Source: Cyanophora paradoxa (lineage: Eukaryota; Glaucocystophyceae; Cyanophorales; Cyanophoraceae). Taken from it: a stretch of 64,000 bases of DNA. The notes beneath the pieces were generated by a model that was not told the origin of the DNA, searched no databases, and was given only the letters and a program-made list of their open reading frames with translations. Shown here piece after piece: positions 1 through 9,791 of the stretch (position 1 is the stretch's first letter; each line of letters begins with the position of its first letter). The DNA is taken from contig QPMI01000522.1 in the NCBI GenBank assembly GCA_004431415.1, forward strand, positions 124,001-188,000. The letters run 5' to 3'. The position numbers and the translations under genes were made by a program.

Positions 1-240
1 ACACGAATAAGTCGGCCCCCGTCTGCTTTAGGAGGCCCTTAAAAGCTTGGCCCCCTAGTGGAGCGATTCGAAAGATTTTAACTGCACGAGGGAGCTGGGC
101 ACCCTCGCTCGAGCTCGAACTTGCATGCAAATCTCTCAGAGTCTAAACGTTTAACAAGAGAACCAGGACAGGGTCCGCGTACGGTATATATATACTGCAT
201 GCGTACAAGCGCATAGCTAGCTATATAGGCCCTTGAGCTC

Positions 241-861
241 ATGATCATTTGCATATATATAGCTATAGGGGGCGGCCCCGACTCGGTGGCCCTCGAGGCC
301 ACCAAGAACAGCAAGAAGATCTCGATCCCGGGAGCACCGCATCAACTACCCCGACGGGGTGGCCGCGCGTCCTACCGCCCCGGCCACTCGACGGGGGCGC
401 GCCGGCTCAACCGCCTCAGCGCCCTTAACGAGGACAAGACCCCCGAGGAGGCCGCCCAGCTCGCGGCGGACATCGCCGCCCAGTCCCACAAGCGCGCGAT
501 CGAGCGCTTCGGCCCCGACGCCGTCAAGAAGCGCGAGGGCGGTGCCGCCGCCCCGCCCCGCCGCCGCGGCCGCCGCGGCCGCCCCCGCTGCTGCCGCCAA
601 CGCCGCCACCGCTGCCGCTGCTGCCGCCGCCGCCGCTGCCGCCGCCGTCGCCGCCGCCGCCGCCCGGCACCGGCCGCCGCCCCGCGCCCGCCCCGGGCCC
701 GGCCCCGCCCCCGGCCCTGGGCCGGCCACCATCTCGCTTACCAACTACCAGGCGGCCCAGCGCGTGCTCGCCGAGCTCACCTGGGCCCTCGGGGCCCCGC
801 CGCCATCGAGGCCCTCCTGGCCGGCCGCCGGGCGGCCGCCGCCGACAACGCGGCAGCGTAG
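241..861 (+). CDS. Hypothetical coding segment, Ala/Pro-rich
   Basis: The first frame reads from an ATG at 241 to a TAG at 859-861. The best-looking part is a charged helix-like stretch around 418-540 (EDKTPEEAAQLAADIAAQ, then KRAIERFGPDAVKK). After 540 the reading falls into a GCC/CTG-rich low-complexity tract where the second frame looks better (TISLTNYQAAQRVLAELTWAL, 729-790), and the first frame looks better again at the end (AAIEALLAG to the stop). This suggests an intron across the GC-rich tract or a frame error, so the boundaries are uncertain. The ATG lies in an AT-rich palindromic stretch like those found inside introns here, so the true 5' exon may lie to the left of the window. I recognise no family. 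Confidence 0.35.
   Translation: MIICIYIAIGGGPDSVALEATKNSKKISIPGAPHQLPRRGGRASYRPGHSTGARRLNRLSALNEDKTPEEAAQLAADIAAQSHKRAIERFGPDAVKKREGGAAAPPRRRGRRGRPRCCRQRRHRCRCCRRRRCRRRRRRRRPAPAAAPRPPRARPRPRPWAGHHLAYQLPGGPARARRAHLGPRGPAAIEALLAGRRAAAADNAAA
560..720. repeat. GCC/CTG trinucleotide-rich low-complexity tract
   Basis: A run of GCC, CCG and CTG triplets. In one frame it encodes poly-Ala, in the others poly-Pro or poly-Arg. It interrupts the coding segment at 241-861 and makes its frame ambiguous. Confidence 0.7.
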
Positions 862-2877
862 AAATTTCCTCTCTCGGCACTTTTACCCTTTCGGCCCCGA
901 TTTCTTTCTCTTTCCTCTCTCTACAATTTGCGGTAGCATGACTGCCGAAGAAAGGGGCCTTGTGACAAGCCCGCCGCCCTCCTCTCTGAGTTAGATAGCT
1001 CCATGAAGCAATGACACCCCCTACCCGCCCTCGCATTAAGCCTTGCCCGCCTACGGGTTCGCCCCACCTCCCTAAGCATCTCTCCGGCCCGGACGCTTGC
1101 GACAGACTAGCTCCACGGCCTGCGCCCCGCCACGCCCTCTGTCCCTGACCCTCCTAGGGTGCCCACCCCGCCCGCCACCGCCGTCCCCGCGGCCGCGGCA
1201 TACCGATAAAGCCCCTACCCGGCCCACACCCACCCGCGCCCCACACGCAATAAAAATCGGGGGCGCGCCCGCTACCCTAGCCCGCGCCGCTCCCCTCCCC
1301 CCTCCCTCCCCGCCCCGCTCTCCCCTGACTGATAAGCTTGGCCCCCATGGCGCCACGACTCCCAACTGTACGTCTACACTCACACCTACGACCCCCTCCC
1401 ACGCCTCCCCCCACAAGAGAAACGCTCAGCTGTAGCGTCGAGGCGCCTATCCCTGTGTTCCGGCCTCAGGTTATGCTCTGACCCAGAGTTCGGCCTATTC
1501 CGAACCGGTAGTGCGTACGATGATGTTACTGAACAAATACAATCGCCACCGCCCTTGATATGGGCTTTGTGAAAAAAATGCTAGCGCTGCTATTGCAGTC
1601 AGCTGCAGATCTATTAATATTAGGGTATATACATGTACATGTGCGAGCACGCACGTGTATGCACCGAGCTGAAAAGCTTGCGCATGCAATCGTCTTCAAA
1701 ATTTCTCGCAGTCTTCAATTTTCGCTAACATTGAGATCAGCTGTAGATTGCAATTAATATCATAGCGTTGGTAGTAGTGAAGGCAGGTACTAATTTGTTG
1801 TGCAGTATGCACAGAGCCACGGCGCCGGCATGCGCAAGTCCATAGAAGCAAATTCGCATGCATAGTGGCCTAGTAGTACCGTATACGTAGTACTAGTTTT
1901 CAAGTAGCGATTTCGAATTTCGTGTGTTGGCCAATGGCGCAGTTCAACGGTTTCAAATAAGTCATATGTGTGTGCAGTCATTTGTGTTCTCCGAATAAAA
2001 TTATAGTACTGCAGCAATCTGCTGCTTATTATCTGCAGCTGCATGCGCAGCGGACGTCGACGATTCCGATTAGCGGATCGCGGACCGCTGTGGCGCTGGC
2101 CCTCTGCAGCTGGGCCAGCGATGCGCATGCATATGAGCCGCGATTTTGAATGCCCGCTACTTATTATCCGATGATCTAGCTTGCTCCAAATTTGATCATC
2201 ATGGCATGATCACAAATTCGAAGGTGCGCGTTTCGATTCGGCGATCATGACGAAGCCATGCATATGGCGATCATCGGATATTAATGTGCATGATGCGCAC
2301 GCGATGAGTCGCCCATCGATATCGATATCGGAGCTCGAACTCGAGATGCATATGTCCGACGTCGACGTTGACGCGATCGACGTCGACGGTCCGACGGTCG
2401 CGACCGTCGGACGCCCGGCGGCCCATGCAGCCGCCCCGGGCCCCGGGCCGGGCCCGGGCTTACTACTAGTAGTTAAGCTTGCCAGCGCTGGTTTTATTAA
2501 TTCAGCTAGACTGCAGACGGGTCGCCGCTGGCGAGGCCCGTGGCCCGGCGGCGCGCGTGGGCTCTAGATCTGCTGCATGGTGTCCCGACTTCCGAGTTAG
2601 CCAGCTGCGCCGCTTATATAAAATTAACTTGCGCAGCGGGGCTTGCAATTGCGGCCGCTGCAGCGCTAGCGCAGCTGCAGCTGGCGCCATGTGCACGTGC
2701 ATGGTAGCAATTTCGAATTCAGACTCAGCTGTACATGTACCCCCCACTGAGAGCGCGGGTTCGAATCTCTCCCTGTCTAAAGGCTCCAAAAGCGGCCGGC
2801 TTGCCTTACGGCCTTGTTGGGTCATGGGGAGCGTGTAGCGCTAGCTAGCAGTAGCTATAGCACAGCTGCAGTATCAG
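862..2877. other. Non-coding, palindrome-rich spacer
   Basis: No convincing exon is visible. The part from 1,020 to 1,440 is C-rich with weak proline-rich frames. From 1,500 on it is a patchwork of short self-complementary words (ATGCAT, AGCT, TCGA, GATC, GGCC), including a 24-bp perfect palindrome at 2389-2412 and CCCGGGCCCGGGC-like runs near 2,440. Confidence 0.6.
2389..2412. repeat. 24-bp perfect palindrome
   Basis: The half-site GTCCGACGGTCG is followed directly by its exact reverse complement. It sits among other palindromic words (GTCGAC, GATATC) in the spacer upstream of the gene starting at 2878. Confidence 0.9.
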
Positions 2878-5800
2878 ATGCGAAGATCAGCGTCGCTCGG
2901 GGACGTGACCGATGTCGGCGTCGGTCGCCTCGGGCGCTCGCTCGTCTCCGAGGAGGTTGCGCGTGTTCTGTGGCAGGTGAGCTAGCAGCTTTTGGTTTCC
3001 CGTGTGCTCCGCGGCCTGCCGACACGCCACCGCCAGTTCCACCGAGGGCCGCCGGGCTTGTCGGTTGTCCGCGACCAGGTGCGCCCCGAGGCATCCGATC
3101 GCCTTCCTCCTTCCGCCTCTGACTCGGCGCCAGTTCCTGGAGCTCGCTCTGAAAGTCGCCCGGGCCCTCAGCGACGACTGGCACGCGGTTAAGCCGGCGG
3201 CGGAGGCGGCCGCGCTGCTCGACTGGGCGGCCATTTCTCGGGGCTCGAGGCTCGCCTCGGGCGCCAGCGTGCGCCTGTACATCTTCCGCAGCGCCGGTGC
3301 GCCCGCTCGCCGAGCCGATCCGCTCCGCCCCGCCCCGATTTGGCGCGGCGGCAGAGCGCTGGGCGGGGAGCGAGGACGGGCGGCCCTTCGCGAGGTTCCT
3401 CGCCACTCTGTACAGCGCGGTGACGACCCCGCAGGGTGCGCATGCGCGCGCCGCCCCCCGCCGGCCGGCCTGAGCCCTGAGCCGCCGCCGCCGCCGCACT
3501 CGCCGGCCGGCAGACTCGACGCGGGGCGCGGCGGTGCTCGTGGGAAAGGCGCGGCACCCGTCGCGGCGGAGGAAGTCGGTGCTGAGGCGGCGCTGCCGGA
3601 GCGCATCGCCGGGCGTGCAGCCCTGGAGCGAGCCGGCGGGGCGGCGCCGGGGCCCGCGGGCGACAAGTCCCCCGCCGAGAGCGACGTCTCGTACGGGGTC
3701 GACGGGGGCGCCGGGGGCGCCGGGCCCGACGCCGCCGCCGATCCAGGCCAGTCGTCATCGCCCCCGCCGCCTCCGGCGCGGGCCTCGCCCCCCGCCGCGT
3801 CTCCAGAGGCGGGGCCCGAAGAGCCGGCCGCGCCGCCCGCCCCCACGGAGGCGGCGGGGGGGGAGGAGATCCCGGGTCCCGGGCCCCCGGAGGGGGGGGA
3901 GGAGGGCGGGGTTGGCGGGGCGCCCGCCGCGGGGGCGCCCCCCGCGGACCGGCGCCCCGGAACCGTGTCCCCCCTGCCGCCCTCGCCCCCCGCCTCCCTT
4001 CCCGCCTCCCTACCCGGCTCCGCTCCCCCCCCTCCCCACGACTTCGTCCCCGCGGACCACGGCTTCGACGTACCCCCCTCCCGGGGGGCCTTCACGGAGT
4101 TCTCCGATTCGACGGACCTGCACCCCCCGCGGGGGTACACCGCCACGGGGCCGGAGGAGGAGGACGAGGAGGAGAATAAGGGGGGGACCGGCGCGGAGGC
4201 GGAGGCGGAGGTGGAGCCGGCAGAAGCGGAGGGGAACAACAACGGCGAGGAGGCTGCGGGAGAGGCGGGGGCCCCCGCCAAGGAGCCGCTGTCCCCGCGG
4301 GCCGCCGCCGCCGCAGCCGCCGCCTCGGGCCGCCCCCTGGCGCCCCCGTCGCTCTCCCGAAAGTCCCTCATCGTCCCCGAGCAGGTGCCGTACCCCCCGT
4401 CTGCTTGCACCCCCCCCAACCCCCCTCCCCAAACTGCTCGACCGACGCGGCACCCCCCTCCGAGCAGCCGGCGGGCATATTCCAGCGGGAGCACAACGAC
4501 GGGGTCGGCGGCGCCGGCTCACTGTCCCCTCGCAGCGTCCGTTCCCCTGCTCTTCTTCCCGGTCCTGCCCACCCGGCTCCCTCCCGACCCTGTACCCCTC
4601 GCAGGAGAAGGCCCGGTCAGAGCGGTCGCTCGAGGGCTCCCCGGGGAGGGCGGCGGAAGGGGGTACGGGCGCGCGGAGCGAGGGGGAGCGCCGGGCCAAG
4701 AGCAGCCGGCCCCCTTCCCAGGCCACCAAGATCGTCGGCGGCGGCCTCCTTTCCTACCAGGCGCGCCGTACCCCCCCCCCGCGCTCGGCCCCGTACCCCG
4801 GCGAGCGTCCTTTCGCCGCAGGCGTTCCCGAGCTACCTGACGAGGGCGCGGGGGCTACACGGGAGCGTGGCCGTCCAGGTCGGTTCTTCGAACCCCTTTC
4901 GGCGCTCTCGTTCTCGCTCAGCGGCTTTCGGCGCAGCGGCACCGCGAGCTGGACGAGTGGCTCTTGGCGGAGGCCCAGCGGGCTGTCGCCTCGGGGGCCC
5001 CGCCCAAGCGGCCGCAGCGCAGCCGGCCCCGCCGCCCCGCCGCCGCCGCCGCCGCCGCCGCAGCGCCCCGCGACCCGCGCACGCGGCTGCACGCGTCGCC
5101 GTCGAGGTGGGCACCCGCGCCCCTCTCCTCTCGCTGAGGCTCTGACGCGGCGTGGCGTGGCGGGGCGGGGCGGGGCAGGTGCCGCGGCCCGGGGCCTTCC
5201 ACAGGACGGGCCGCCTGCGGGGCCTGACGGCCGCGCCGGGCGTCGAGGAGGAGAGCGAGGCGTCCCAGCAGGCGCGGCCCCGGGGCCCCCACGCCCCCGG
5301 CCACGCCGCCCCCGTCTCCACCGCGCGGCGGCGGCCCTGCCCGCCCGGCCGCCTCGCCCCGCCCCGCCCGCCCCGGGCGCCAGCCCAGGCGACCCTGGCT
5401 CAGCGTCCTTCTCGAATCCGGCGAGGGCGATTTCTACGACGACGAGGTACGCGCCTCCGCCCGCCCCGCGCTTTCTTTTCGCCCTTTGTCTTTCTCAGCC
5501 CCGCCCGCGCCGCGCAGCCGCACGCGCCGGCGCCGGCGGCGCCCGCCTCGGCCCGGCCCGCGCCCCTCTCCGACCCGCCTTACTCCCCGCGGCGCCTCCT
5601 GGCGCCCCCGCCGTCCTTCGTCGCGCCGGCCCCGCCCTCCGCGCCGCCCTCGGCCCCGGCGACACCGCCGGGGGCGCGGGCGCCGCCGCCGCCGCCGCTG
5701 CCGCTGACGCTCGGCGAGATTGACCTGGGGGCCATCGCCGCGGTCTCGGAGGCGGCCCTGACGGCCCGCCGCGTCTCCCAGACCTACGCCTCCGCCCTCT

Positions 5801-8011
5801 CCTCCGCCGCCGCTTCCCGCCGACAGAGCCCCGCCGACCTCATACACGCGCGTACCCCCCCCCCCACCAATCGGTCCGGTACCCCCCGGTCGCTGACGCT
5901 CGCGCAGGCGCTGGCCGCAGCCGCGCGGGAGCACGAGGCCGGCCTGTCCGCCTTCCTCGCGTCCGACCCCGCGCTCGCCTTCCGGCTGCCGCCCCTCCCT
6001 CCGGCCGCGGTCCTCCACTCCGCCCGCGGGGGGGTACGCGTCCCTTTCCGCTCTTCCGGGCTCAGCTGAGCGGCCCTCGACCCGCAGGAGCAAGGGTACC
6101 CCTACCAGCACCACGTGCCGCACCCCCCGGGGGCCGTGCAGTCGCGCCCGGCGGCCCTCTCCCGCCCCCACGTCCTCGCGATGACCCCCCGCCCGGTGCG
6201 CCCTCCTCTGTAGCCTTCTTCTAATAGTTCTTTCTCATCCCCCCCCCCCCCCCCCCCCCCCCCCTCTCCAGGCGCACGACTTCGACGAGCTGCTGGGGGT
6301 ACTGAAGGCGCACTTCGGCCTGGCCGACGGGGCCGTACCCGGGGACCTGCAGTTCCCCCCGGAGGCGCCGCAGCCGCCGCCGGAGACGCGGGCGCAGCGC
6401 GTGCAGCGGTCGCGCACGCTCCGCGGGAGCGTCGGCTCCGACGGGAGCGACGGGGAGCAAGGCGGCCAGCGCTCGGCGCGGTGGCCCCGGCCCCCGGCGG
6501 ACCCTCCCCAGCAGCAGCAGCCGCAGCAGCGCGAGGAGGAGGAGGAGGAGGTCCCAGATCCTCTCCAGGCCCCGCCCACGCCTCCTCCGCCTCTGCCCCC
6601 GCCCCCGCCGTCGCGCCCTCCGCTGAGGGGCATCCTCAAGCGGCGGGCCCTCCAGACATCCTCCTTCCGTATCACGGAGCACGCGGTCGGGCTCGTCATG
6701 GCGCCCGCCCCGGGCGAAAAGGCCCCCGGCACGCCCAGGGACGACCCGCGGGCCGGCTCGTCGCGCCGCTCGATGACCCTGGGGCGCGCCCGCTCCGTCC
6801 TCAAGAGCATCTTCCCGGACGCCCAGCAGGCGGCGGCGGCGGCGGCCGGGGCGGACAAGGAGAAGCAGCAGGGCCCGGTGGAGGAGCGGCTGGAGGACGG
6901 GACGGTGGCCCTGCGCTCGCTCACGAGGAAGCTCGAGGTGGCGCGGGCGCCCCCGCCCCGCTCCCGCACCATGCCGGCCCCCTCGCCCCGCGCCCGCCGC
7001 GCCGCCGCCGCCGGCGCCGGCCCGCCCTCTCGGAGCCTCAAGTCGGCGGGGGCGCCCGCCTCCGGCGGCGGCGGCCTGGCGGCCGCCCGCCCGCCCCGCG
7101 GCCCCGCGGAGAAGAAAAGGGAGGAGGAGGAGGGGGCGCCCGAGGGCGGGGGGGCAGAGGCGGCCCCGGGCGGCGCGGAGGAGGCGGAGGCGGAGGCGGC
7201 AGGGGCGGCGGAGGAGGCCGCGGGGCCCGTGGACGACGCGGCGGAAGGAGGAGGCGAGGAGCGGGAGGGGGAGGCGCCGGCTGGAGGGGCCGCCGTCGAG
7301 GAGGAGGAGGAGGAGGAGCCTGGAGCGCCGAACGCGGAGGCGGCAGCCGAGGCGGGGCCAGCGGACGCGGAGGGAGAGGCAGCCCCGCCGGAGGAGGAGG
7401 AGGAGGCGGAGGCCGGGCCGGCGGCCGTGGGAGGGACGGCGCCGCCCTCGGTCCCTTCCTCTGGCGCCGAGCTGGCGGGAGAGGGGGCGGAGGCCGCGCC
7501 GGCCGTGGAGGAGAAGGAGGAGGGGGAGGGGGAGGCCGCGGCGACCGCAACCGAGCCGCCGCCGACGGCAGCGGCGGAGGAGGAGAAGCATGAGGAGGAG
7601 GAGGAGGAGAAGAAGAAGCACACGCCGAGCTTAGAAGCGGAGCCGGAGAGGCCCGATGCCGGGGGGGGGGAGCAAGATGCGGTACCCCCCGCCGCGGATG
7701 GCGGGGGGGAAGGGTCGGCCGGCGAGCGCCCCATCGGCCCCGCGGAAGCGCAGCTCGAGCCGGAGCCCGAGCCGGAGGTACCCCCCCTCGGCTCTGAGGT
7801 GGACAGGGACGCCGAGGGGGGGTACGGGACCCCGTTCTCCTCTTCCCCCGCCGGGGCGGCGGCGGGCGCGGGCGGGCGGCGGCTGACGGCGGAGGAGAGT
7901 GCGTTTGTGGAGGGCGACGGGCCGAGCGCGTGGGGGTCCTTCGGCGGCAGGGACAGCGGCGCCACCGGCGGCGGCGGCGGCGGCAGCGGCATGGTCGAGG
8001 CCGCCGCCTAG
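2878..8011 (+). CDS. Multi-exon gene, long Pro/Ala/Glu-rich protein of unknown function
   Basis: The start is the ATG at 2878. Exon 1 (2878-2976) encodes MRRSASLGDVTDVG... and ends VARVLWQ at a GTGAGC donor. Further good exons encode FLELALKVARALSDDWHAV (from 3133) and ERWAGSEDGRPFARFLATLY (about 3359-3431), giving a small globular N-terminus. It is followed by Pro/Ala/Glu-rich exons (about 3590-4383, 4606-4759, 4819-4876), a helical exon (RLSAQRHRELDEWLLAEAQ, about 4920) and a large last exon from 6272 (AHDFDELLGVLKAHFGLADG) to the TAG at 8009-8011. The last exon contains a basic segment (LRGILKRRALQTSS, then RRSMTLGRARSVLKSIF) before a very acidic Glu/Ala tail. Introns carry GTACCCCC boxes, and one has a 26-C tract. 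The frame at 3,430-3,600 and 5,170-5,450 is not resolved. No known domain is recognised; a scaffold or cytoskeletal role is only a guess. Confidence 0.6.
6239..6264 (+). repeat. Poly-C tract (26 C) at an intron 3' end
   Basis: An uninterrupted run of 26 C on the sense strand, followed by TCTCCAG and then the exon starting GCGCACGACTTCG. It occupies the place of the polypyrimidine tract. Similar sense-strand C runs occur in three other genes of the window. Confidence 0.85.
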
Positions 8012-8370
8012 CCGTCGATTCGAATTCGAATCAGTTTGACGAGATCTAGACAACTTTTTCCGCGTGATCTCCATACTATGTACGCTTAGGCTGGTTCTTG
8101 TCCGCGTTGTTTTAGATAATTAACTTAAGCGGACTCGTCTCTCATCGAAATTCTTCGAGGTTCGGATTGCATTTGTTCAGTTGAGGCTCGAGGCGCGAGC
8201 AGCGCCGGGGCCCGGCGGAACAACAAGCGGGCGGCCAGGGCCTATGTACACAAAACGGCCCGGGGCGCCCTATGTTACATCGTGTGTGTACAGGCGGGGA
8301 GCTCGAGGCCTGGGCGGAGGCTCCCCTGGACAGCTTAAGCTTGACCCCCATGGCCAGGCGCCGGGGCCCG
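8012..8370. other. Intergenic spacer between convergent genes
   Basis: This 359-bp spacer separates the stop codons of two converging genes. It contains a perfect TTCGAATTCGAA-type palindrome near 8,018 and an AAGCTTGACCCCCATGGC word at 8337-8354 that recurs elsewhere. No gene is seen. Confidence 0.6.
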
Positions 8371-9740
8371 TCAGTCCGAAGCGGCGGCGGCCGCGCGGAG
8401 AGCGTTCAGCGCAATAAGGATCTGCGGGAGCGACGTCGGGAGGGGTACAGGGTACGATGCGACCGGGCGGCGGCGCACCGACTTGTCCACGGCGATGCGA
8501 ACGCAGTCGGCCTTCGGCTTGTAGCTGTCCATGCTCTCCGCTGCGCTCAGACGAGTCAGGTGAGCCCAAACGGGGCGGGGGCGGGGGGACGAGAGCGGGA
8601 GGGGGTACCGGCGTTGAGAACGTTGCCGTCGACGGCCAGGATGGCGCCCACCTGCACCTTCCGCAGCGACCCGATGATGAAGAGCGACGAGCACTCCTGG
8701 AGGCGGGGAGGGGGGGATGTCAGGGGGGTACGCGGCGCTTCGGGAAGGGGGCAGGGGGTACGGCGCGCCATCTCGACGCAAAGGACGTTGGCCTGGGAGA
8801 GGAGCTGGTAGCTGGGCGAGTTGGGGATCCACGACTCTACCCCCCGGTAGAACGCGTCACGCGTCACGATCTGCCCCCGCCAGATTCGAACCCGGTCCTG
8901 CAAGGGCGGGGGTACGGCGTTTCCGCGCACCAGCCCCGTGTGCGTCGTCATGCCGAGGTCCTTGGAGGCCTTGCGGAGGGATACAGCAATGTCCGGGTCC
9001 GAGACGGCGGGGAAGCCGGGGGGTACGGTCTCGCGGCCTGCGAGGCAGGGCGTTCAGGTCGGTCGGGCGGGTGAGGAGCAGGAAGCCGCTTCGGCAAGCG
9101 CCGGGCGCTGGGCGCTCGGCCGCGACGCACCGTAGCCAGTCGAGTCCACGGCTGCGGTGGCGATGACGACGTCTCTGCGGGCAGCTAAATAAGGAGGGTA
9201 GGAAGACTGCGGTCGGAGGGGGCAGCGCACCCGGCGTGGATGTTCTGCTGGAGCGCTGAGAAGGGAGCGGGGCGGGGAGCGGTCAGGAGGCGAACGGGGG
9301 CCAGGCTCGCTCGTGAGGGCCGCGCGCACATCCGCAAGTCCCCACGCGAATGAGCCGCTTGGCGCCCGCTCGAATGAGCTCCTCGAAGGCGATCTGCGAG
9401 GGCGAGGCGGACGTCGGCTAGAGCGAAGAGCCGCGCGCGCATGCCAGGTCGGCAGGAAGGCGCACCGACGCTCCGGGTGCGCCGATTCCGTGGCTGCACA
9501 CTGTCACTGGCAGGCCCTCCCATGTACCGCTGTAGGCGCGGTACTCCCGGTTCTCGCTTAGCAAGACGCCGTGGAAGTACTGAGCTATCCGAGTCGCGCG
9601 CGCCGGGTCTCCGCAGACGAGCACGTTCTCGTGTACTCGCAAGTCTCCGGCGATCGGCAGACCGGTCAGGGGCAGGCACTTCGGAACCGCCTTGTCGCTG
9701 TGCGACGAGCCAGCGTCATCACCCTGCAGGATCGCGGTAA
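8371..9740 (-). CDS. Uridine phosphorylase-type nucleoside phosphorylase
   Basis: A spliced gene on the minus strand; the enzyme would split nucleosides with phosphate to ribose-1-phosphate and base in nucleoside salvage. In order, exons encode LPLTGLPIAGDLRVHENVLV and then CGDPARATRIAQYF (about 9680-9590, the family phosphate-binding G-D-P-x-R motif), NREYRAYSGTWEGLPVTVCS then HGIGAPGAS (about 9555-9470), FEELIRAGAKRLIRVGT (about 9385-9330), DVVIATAAVDSTG (about 9175), FPAVSDPDIAVSLRKASKDL (about 9010), DAFYRGVESW, then VLCVEM..SSLF (about 8790-8690, the substrate-binding M-E motif) and a tail ending at a stop at 8371-8373. This order matches bacterial Udp. Introns are about 40-90 bp and carry GTACCCC boxes on the sense strand. 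The 5' exon is not fixed; an acceptor CTGCAG just before 9736 implies at least one upstream exon. Confidence 0.85.
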
Positions 9741-9791
9741 GCGAGCAGTCGGAGTCACTCTCTGGCGCGGTTTATAGGCGGCTCCTATGCT

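Noticed and set aside
1097-1435. Proline/threonine-rich open frame
   Set aside because: C-rich low complexity with no domain, no clear splice context and no homologous motif.
2745-2790. tRNA-like T-loop (GGTTCGAATC) here and near 33,790
   Set aside because: The stems do not pair properly and no acceptor or anticodon arm could be built around them.
2887-4494. A 535-codon open frame on the minus strand
   Set aside because: It lies opposite the plus-strand exons of the 2878 gene, has shadow composition, and does not follow splice signals. GC-rich DNA here gives long antisense frames by chance.
6221-7992. Two long minus-strand frames with poly-Ser or poly-Leu/Arg
   Set aside because: They are the antisense of the Glu/Ala-rich last exon of the plus-strand gene.
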